Positions 58,658 to 64,000 of a stretch of 64,000 nt of DNA are shown piece after piece (within the stretch, counting starts at the first letter, position 1; each line of letters begins with the position of its first letter). Source of the DNA: Blastocatellia bacterium. GTDB lineage: Bacteria; Acidobacteriota; Blastocatellia; Chloracidobacteriales; JADJPF01. The position numbers were made by a program, and so were the translations under genes. The stretch lies in assembly GCA_016713405.1 (NCBI GenBank), contig JADJPF010000004.1, forward strand, positions 434,001 through 498,000, read 5' to 3'. The notes beneath the pieces were generated by a model. That model searched no databases. It saw only the letters and a list, made by a program, of their open reading frames with translations, and was not told the origin of the DNA.

Positions 58658-59386
58658 TTAGAACTTTCTATAAAAAGCTATTTGAAAAGCATGATTATTG
58701 GTAAATGAACTTCTAGTTTTACTATATTGATTAAGATAACCTGCTTCTACATCAAATTTATTTGACACTCGATAACCAATTGCCCCATATATACGGTTTT
58801 GGTCAAAAACTCGACCATTAACAGCAGACTTATCACCTATATTAAGAAATACTTCATTTTGCAAGGCAACAAACCAACCTTTATTAAATTTTTCTTGTTT
58901 TACTAAAGGAACTATATTTCTAATAAAATAGCGTAAGCGATAAGCTTCATCATAACCATTAGTATCTAGCTCATTGCCTACAAGCCTTGCTTTAGGAATA
59001 AAACGTTGTTCAAGACGCAGACGATGCGCAACAGAAACATTGCCCATTTTTTGATTATAAAGTAGTTGTTGCCAAATTCTATGTTCAGAAAGTAAATCAG
59101 CAGTTTTTCCAATAGTTCTGCTATTTGGAATAAAAGCATAACCAGCAGTTACAGCTAAGCTTTCATTTATGTGGTAGTTAAGGCCAGGTCTCAGTATTAT
59201 GGTTTGAACTTGATCTGCATTATCGGTTATACGTAATTGACCTTCAGCATGAAGGCTAAATTTATCATTAAGTTTGATTGTGTTAAATGATCCTAACCAA
59301 CCGGAATGTTGCACTTGCGCGAAAGTTGTAGTCTTAAAACTAAAAAAACAACATACACAGAATAATAGGTAGAGGAAAATCCGCAT
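58658..59386 (-). CDS. DUF2490-type outer-membrane protein
   Basis: The protein is 242 residues with a cleavable signal (IFLYLLFCVCCFFSFKTTTF then AQ). Alternating beta-strands follow (KFSLHAEGQLRI, LAVTAGYAFIP, VSVAHRLRLEQRFI, FDVEAGYLNQYSKTR). It ends in Phe (AFYRKF), the usual outer-membrane barrel signal. The family has no assigned function. It converges on nsrR with 45 bases between. Confidence 0.85.
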   Translation of the reverse strand: MRIFLYLLFCVCCFFSFKTTTFAQVQHSGWLGSFNTIKLNDKFSLHAEGQLRITDNADQVQTIILRPGLNYHINESLAVTAGYAFIPNSRTIGKTADLLSEHRIWQQLLYNQKMGNVSVAHRLRLEQRFIPKARLVGNELDTNGYDEAYRLRYFIRNIVPLVKQEKFNKGWFVALQNEVFLNIGDKSAVNGRVFDQNRIYGAIGYRVSNKFDVEAGYLNQYSKTRSSFTNNHAFQIAFYRKF

Positions 59387-59478
59387 TAGAAATAGTTATC
59401 CTTATTTTGTTTGGTTTTAACTATGAGTTAGAAAATTGCGGTTAGGGTTGTCTTAAACCTGCCAAATTTATGAAAATT

Positions 59479-60424
59479 TCAAAATAAACTAAGTTGTAAG
59501 GGTTTTTTTGTTAGGTTTTGTAAATATTGAGTTTTTATATTTGAGAATTCTGCTATACATCTTGCTACATATTCTGCTAGTTTTACAGGCACAGCATTTC
59601 CTATTAACTGTTCTATTTCTGATTTATTTCCTATAAATACAAAATTTTCTGGAAATGTTTGGATTAGACTTCTTTCTTTTGTAGTAAGAGGACGTAATCC
59701 ATTAATTTCTTTGATTGGATCTCCTGGATGTCCTAAATATCCTTTAGGTATAGGTCTATTAACACCCCGTATTGTTGGACTTGGTTCATCTATACTAAAT
59801 ACACCCCGTCTTTTGTAACTTCTTGGATGCCTATAATAATATTCTATATCTATTTTACTTCCTAAATAGTCCCGTATTGTTAGAGGATTTGGAGCTAAGT
59901 AGTTATTTAAATAGGGTATTAGTTGATTATCCTGTCCATTTAACTGTCCAATCAAAAACAATCTTTTTCTTTCCTGTGGCACACCACATAAACTAGCATC
60001 TAGTATTATTTGGCTTAAACCATAATCAGCTTTTATTAGAATTTCTTTTGCTTTTATTAGTGTCAGGCTTTTTTCGGCACGACTAACATTTTCCATTACA
60101 AACCATTTAGGTTTTACTTTAGAAACAATTTCTGCAAATGAAATTGTCAAATTTGCTCGGCCTAAAGTTTCATCACGTTTTCCAGCAGAAGAAAAATCTT
60201 GAATAGAGGCCACCTATAATTATTTCTGGAGAAAGATTTTTGAAAATGCTACATAACGGCTCATATTTTTCTAAGTCGTAGTTATATATAGAATGCGTGA
60301 AATTTTTTGTGTAAGTGTTAATTGCGGGTTGCCAATTATCAAACGCTGCTACTATCTGAAGTCCGGCATTTTGGAATCCAAGCGACATACCACCACAGCC
60401 TGCAAATAAATCAATAGTTCTCAT
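59479..60424 (-). CDS. C5 cytosine DNA methyltransferase, frameshifted at the catalytic loop
   Basis: Type II methylase motifs are present: I IDLFAGCGGMSLGF, VI FVMENVSRAEKS, VIII GVPQERKRLFLIG, and IX/X LIGNAVPVKLAEYVA. Motif IV, normally GGPPCQDFS with the catalytic Cys, is replaced near 60199-60213 by a frame break (GGLYSR in one frame, ASIQDFSSAG in the other). No frame encodes the Cys as read. If the bases are right the enzyme is dead. It stands 6 bases after the HindVP-like nuclease gene, so the specificity is probably the same. Confidence 0.85.
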
Positions 60425-60430
60425 AATTAT

Positions 60431-61506
60431 TTAATCAAATAAATTAGGTGAATTAAGTATAATTGCGTCGAGTCTTCTTTCAGGGCTTAAATAATCTTGT
60501 GCGCCACCCAGTATTATTTCTTTAACCGCATATTTTGATATGCGGGGCTTTGTTAGAGATGAACTTTTCATATATGGATTAGTTATTTTTCCACTAACAG
60601 CAAAAGCCTTGTCATTGCGTGTATTGTAAGTTAGTTGGCTAGTTACTAAATCTGCATTTATTTTTCCTGAATTGGCAAAATCATCTAACATTTTTATTAA
60701 CCAAACAACAGCCCTTTCCATACGAGTAAAAGCACTAGTTTTGTTTGTTGCCTGATCAATAAATAATCGTGTAATAGCAAAATCAGACCATATAAACATA
60801 TCAAAACATTCTTTTGATAAAATTCCTTTTTTTCCTTGAGTTTTCCAGATAGGTTGTAATAACAAAGGGGTTTGGCTTTGGATATTTGTTTTTATTATTG
60901 TATCAATTGTTTGTATAAAGTTAGCCATATTAGGGCGCACACTGTCTGCGTCATCCCAACTATTAATTTTGGAGCAAGTTAAAGATGTAATTGCTTTTAG
61001 CTCTTCTTTTTTGTTTATGAAAAGTTTTGCTATTGCAAGGGCTACATAAACTATTGTGTCTGGTCTAACTACTATTTCACATCCATAAAAGCTATCATCA
61101 TCAACTTCACAAGTTGAGTTGTCAGGCAATGCAGTTAATTTTATTTCAAATGCTGCTAAACAGTCTTTATTTTTTGTTGCAGAATTTCGTGTTACTAAAT
61201 CTGCTCTAGGTAAGGCCCTATTACTAAATCTGCATAAGGTGTAAAACTTTCTTCAAAACTAAAGAATAAATTATTATCGTTATAAGGTAGACCAAAAAGC
61301 TTTTCCACCGTTATTAATTGATGTGTGATTGATAGATCTTCTTCTAAAACTAGATATATTGGATCTACTTTTTTTGATGCCATATAACAAGTCAATGCTA
61401 TTGGAAAGGAATTGTTAAACTGATTTTTTCCCCAACTTTCTGGTAAAGAGAAATCTCTATTAGAATTTTTAATACCAAATAGACCTGGTTTTATGTTTGT
61501 AGTCAT
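60431..61506 (-). CDS. HindVP-like type II restriction endonuclease, one frameshift
   Basis: The N-terminus matches the HindVP family as I recall it: KPGLFGIKNSNRDFSLPESW, then GKNQFNNSFPIALTCYM and FFSFEESFTPYADLVIG. A break in the CCC at 61216-61218 shifts the frame; adding one G on the coding strand gives IGALPRADLVTRNSATKNKD. The acidic and EIK residues (ADLVT ... AFEIKLTALPDN) suit a PD-(D/E)XK nuclease. The corrected length is about 358 residues. HindVP is reported to cut GRCGYC; specificity here is inferred. The paired methylase follows. Confidence 0.8.
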
Positions 61507-61512
61507 ATATGC

Positions 61513-62277
61513 TTATTTCTTAAGGAATTTAGAAATACCTTGTTGGCAATCTTCAGTCATTCGGCAAATTGTGTTGGCATCCATTCCAGATTTTAAGGCT
61601 GTTTCATAACTCATCCCATCCATCTGATAAAGCAATCTTTTAGTTAAAAACATTGCAGAAGTGCTTTTACGAGTTAAGGAAATTAAATAATCGGCTGCTT
61701 TGCTATCAAATTCACTGTCTAAATAAACCTGGTTAATTAGCCCAATTCTTTCAGCTTCTTTTGCTGAAATTGGCTCACCACTAGTAATTAGCTCAAATGC
61801 TCGTTTTTCGCTAACAGAACGGCGTAAAATAGCCATTACCATTGCAGGGATAAAACCAATCTTAACTTCTGGATAACCAAATTGCGCACTTTCATTAGCT
61901 AAAATTAAGTCACAAGCTGTTGCTAGCCCGCATCCACCAGCCAATGCCCGACCCCGCACAACAGCAACTACAGGTTTGGCTAAATTGCGGATCTGCACAA
62001 ATAATTCCATTAAAAGGGCAGTGTCTTCTAAATTTTCTATAATTGAGCTACGAGCAATTTTTTGTAGCACAGAAAGATCTGCTCCAGAACAAAAATCGCT
62101 TCCAGCACCTTCTATTGCAACTACTCGGACATCTGGACTTTCATTAGCTACTTTTAAGGCTAATTTGATTTCTGCAACTATGGTGTCATCTAAAGCATTT
62201 CGTTTTTCAGGACGATTTAAGATAATTTGAGCTAAATGCTGTTCGGATTTATAAAGTATTTTGCTGTATTCAGACAT
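61513..62277 (-). CDS. Enoyl-CoA hydratase/isomerase family protein
   Basis: This 254-residue crotonase-fold protein has the oxyanion-hole residues in GSDFCSGADLSVLQ and RGRALAGGCGLATACD. The region with catalytic Glu appears as GYPEVKIGFIPAMV. The substrate is not evident: the second catalytic Glu position (often after the GG motif) could support hydratase or isomerase chemistry. The ribosome site GGAGGGCTT precedes ATG 62277. It is followed 7 bases later by the restriction gene, which may have inserted downstream of it. Confidence 0.9.
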   Translation of the reverse strand: MSEYSKILYKSEQHLAQIILNRPEKRNALDDTIVAEIKLALKVANESPDVRVVAIEGAGSDFCSGADLSVLQKIARSSIIENLEDTALLMELFVQIRNLAKPVVAVVRGRALAGGCGLATACDLILANESAQFGYPEVKIGFIPAMVMAILRRSVSEKRAFELITSGEPISAKEAERIGLINQVYLDSEFDSKAADYLISLTRKSTSAMFLTKRLLYQMDGMSYETALKSGMDANTICRMTEDCQQGISKFLKK

Positions 62278-62295
62278 AAGCCCTCCAAACTAAAA

Positions 62296-63825
62296 TTATA
62301 ATTCTGCTAAATGTTTCTCTAAACGTTCAATACGACGTTCAAAAACTAGTTTTCTAAGCTCTTTTAGAAGTGACATTGCTGATGGTGAACCTTCTTCGGC
62401 TAAGGCTAAATTAATTTGCCACATTACTTGTTGCCTATTTCTACGACGCTGTTTTTTTTCGTCTGATTCTTGTTGTGAATACCATTCTTCTAAAGTTGCT
62501 TTCTTAAAAAGGAATTGCTGACGTTTTAATACTTCTATTAAATGAAATAGCTTTTTCTTATATAAATTTACATCAGTTTGTAGATTTTCTTTTTGGTATT
62601 GATGAAACTGCTCGCAAATACGTTCAGCTAGCCAAGGACGGATATTAGCTAATAGTGCAAGTTCTGAAGGGCCAGCTTGATAATATTGATTTAGCGTAGT
62701 TAAGCCAGCCGCAAATAGTTTTCTAACCGTCGTTGCACCAACATTTTTAACTTGTTTTAAGATAGATTGAATTATTAAACCTTCGCGGGAAGAAGAAATT
62801 GCTGCTAAAACATCATCTTCTAACGAAAAAGCTTGAGGTAGACAAGTTATTAATTGGTCATAGATTGCTAAAATTTCTTTTTTCTTTTCTCCACTAATCA
62901 AACGATCAGAGCTATTTTTAATAGAAAATAGAAGACTAGAAAAACTACTTAAAGTTTGACTTAATTCTTTATAATTCATTGAAAAAGCAGCATTGTCTAT
63001 TAGCTCTAAAGATGGTTTACATAAATCTATCCATTCCTTAGAAGCATGACCGTCTCTAAGTTCTTTAAGAAATCCTTTTATTGGTTGAGTATAACTAGCT
63101 ACTAAATTAGCAAAAAGGTCTTTTAATTGCTTGTCATCTGCTTGAAGGTGATAGTCTGCTTCTCCAGAAATTGCTGTTTGAAGGCTTGCCCCTACTTGAA
63201 CTACAGAATCTAAAGAATTATCAATATTACTAACAATTTCATCTAATACATCATCATTTATTTCTAACTCGTCAAAAGGATCTTCTGCTTCAAAATTTAG
63301 CTCATCATCCTCATCATTAAAATGCAGCAATGCAGGATGTTCTGCTGTTCTAGTGACTATATCGTCTATTAAAGAAACTTCACCTTCTAAAATTGTTTGT
63401 AGCGTTTTAATTATTTCAGTAATTGCCGATACATCAGCAATTTGTGACTGGCTAATTAGCCGAAGTAATTCTTCTAGTGCATTAACTCCATCACGTAGTA
63501 AATCAATTGCTGCAACCAGGTCTGGAGTTTGCCCAATAGCCATTTCTAAAGCTAATTCGTCCAACAAATTAGCAAGCTCCATTAAATATTCAACATATTT
63601 AACTGTAGCAATAGCTAAAGGCTTTGTTATAGAAGCTAGTTCATAAGTAAGATTAATATAAAGCGTTTCAGCTTCATTTCGGATTTCTCCAGCATGTTTA
63701 GCTAAAGCACGACAATAGCCAACATTGCCCGGAGAACGTGCTACACGTTGAAGATAAAGCTTTAGGAGTGTCGCGCTATCTTCAATTGAGACAATAAATT
63801 CATCAATTTTTTTTATTGTAGCCAT
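62296..63825 (-). CDS. Unknown helical protein with helix-hairpin-helix motif
   Basis: The protein is 509 residues, mostly helical. An acidic segment (FNDEDDELNFEAEDPFDELE) lies near residue 170. A double helix-hairpin-helix-like region is VGATTVRKLFAAGLTTLNQY then LALLANIRPWLAERICEQF (about 378-418), which suggests DNA binding. The end is basic (KKQRRRNRQQVMWQ). No enzymatic motif is recognised. The next gene upstream looks like a histidine-kinase end, and the pair could belong to a chemosensory-like operon, but that is uncertain. Confidence 0.65.
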   Translation of the reverse strand: MATIKKIDEFIVSIEDSATLLKLYLQRVARSPGNVGYCRALAKHAGEIRNEAETLYINLTYELASITKPLAIATVKYVEYLMELANLLDELALEMAIGQTPDLVAAIDLLRDGVNALEELLRLISQSQIADVSAITEIIKTLQTILEGEVSLIDDIVTRTAEHPALLHFNDEDDELNFEAEDPFDELEINDDVLDEIVSNIDNSLDSVVQVGASLQTAISGEADYHLQADDKQLKDLFANLVASYTQPIKGFLKELRDGHASKEWIDLCKPSLELIDNAAFSMNYKELSQTLSSFSSLLFSIKNSSDRLISGEKKKEILAIYDQLITCLPQAFSLEDDVLAAISSSREGLIIQSILKQVKNVGATTVRKLFAAGLTTLNQYYQAGPSELALLANIRPWLAERICEQFHQYQKENLQTDVNLYKKKLFHLIEVLKRQQFLFKKATLEEWYSQQESDEKKQRRRNRQQVMWQINLALAEEGSPSAMSLLKELRKLVFERRIERLEKHLAEL

Positions 63826-63858
63826 AGCAAATTGGTAACTTACCTGAAGTAAACCTTG

Positions 63859-63917
63859 TAGGCCCCGGAGGGGCTACTGATAATAGACCTGTTCTTTAGG
63901 ACAGGTCTAAGTTATCA
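63859..63917. repeat. Two adjacent hairpins at the 3' end of the partial kinase gene
   Basis: TAGGCCCCGGAGGGGCTA (63859-63876) is followed by TAGACCTGT and ACAGGTCTA (63884-63892, 63901-63909), flanked by TGATAA and TTATCA. The second hairpin includes the stop codon of the upstream gene. The GCCCC/GGGGC arms recall the repeats at about 35640. Confidence 0.55.
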
Positions 63918-64000
63918 GGAATTTCTATTTCCATTCTAAGTAATGCAGAGCTATAGGTTTTACCCTGGGCATCTGTTTTAAGTGATAGTGTCCCACCACC
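63896..64000 (-). CDS. C-terminal end of a probable histidine kinase (5' end off window)
   Basis: Thirty-four codons before TAA at 63896-63898 read GGGTLSLKTDAQGKTYSSAL then LRMEIEIPDN. This resembles the last strand of a HATPase domain (GG-x-hydrophobic ... F/Y-x-hydrophobic-x-hydrophobic-P). The evidence is short, and other ATP-binding folds are possible. Confidence 0.45.
   Translation of the reverse strand, partial: GGGTLSLKTDAQGKTYSSALLRMEIEIPDNLDLS

Overview
The window is low-GC DNA from a Gram-negative bacterium: kdsB implies lipopolysaccharide, and there is a DUF2490-type outer-membrane protein and a nine-haem secreted cytochrome. Serine/threonine kinases are dense. A short repeated module (Phe-x-Leu near its middle, Gly-Ala/Gly-x-x near its end) occurs in one kinase and in its secreted neighbour. 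A SNF2/SWIM pair is also present. Together these suggest Acidobacteriota, possibly a low-GC Blastocatellia; this is inference from gene content only. No rRNA or tRNA gene was recognised.

Layout. 1-4205 (minus): a GcvT-like protein and two phytoene-desaturase-type FAD oxidoreductases, translationally coupled. 4448-11215 (plus): a TPR-like protein, sbcD, sbcC, a family 2 glycosyltransferase and a nitrilase-superfamily enzyme. 11240-15223 (minus): a broken kinase-ATPase-TPR gene. 15394-17920 (plus): kdsB and pyrG. 17994-18479 (minus): an FHA protein. 19042-22677: a small Cys4 protein and two tandem, overlapping paralogues of a family I do not recognise. 22938-26353: a REC-PAS-HisKA-HATPase-REC hybrid kinase and a sigma-54 activator. 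26553-27026 (minus): a leader-plus-hydrophobic peptide resembling a bacteriocin or RiPP precursor. 27273-30118: a decayed IS21-type element followed by a five-copy tandem repeat. 30239-34472: SNF2 helicase and SWIM protein. 34607-35538: an NAD-dependent epimerase. 35606-35882: a symmetric multi-hairpin palindrome. 36146-37150: nonahaem cytochrome c.

37206-47207 (minus) is a signalling block: three transmembrane or soluble Ser/Thr kinases, a pilin-like protein, a secreted repeat protein and a KdpDE-like two-component pair. Next come an amidase, an Hfq-like protein with a long Arg/Pro/Gly tail and a zinc protein. 50494-52787 encodes dihydropyrimidinase and a beta-ureidopropionase-type amidase (reductive pyrimidine degradation). 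56583-58612 is a compact nitric-oxide module: two NsrR-like boxes, a truncated haemoglobin, a 2Fe-2S/FAD/NAD reductase and NsrR, in effect a split flavohaemoglobin. 59479-61506 is a HindV-like type II restriction-modification pair, followed by an enoyl-CoA hydratase and a helix-hairpin-helix protein of unknown role.

Many otherwise well-conserved genes are interrupted by single-base frameshifts, often in A/T runs (sbcC twice, pyrG, the hybrid kinase, the epimerase, two kinases, KdpD-like, the restriction pair). Because pyrG and sbcC are among them, sequence or assembly error is the likeliest single cause. I therefore joined the fragments and marked the break in each entry.
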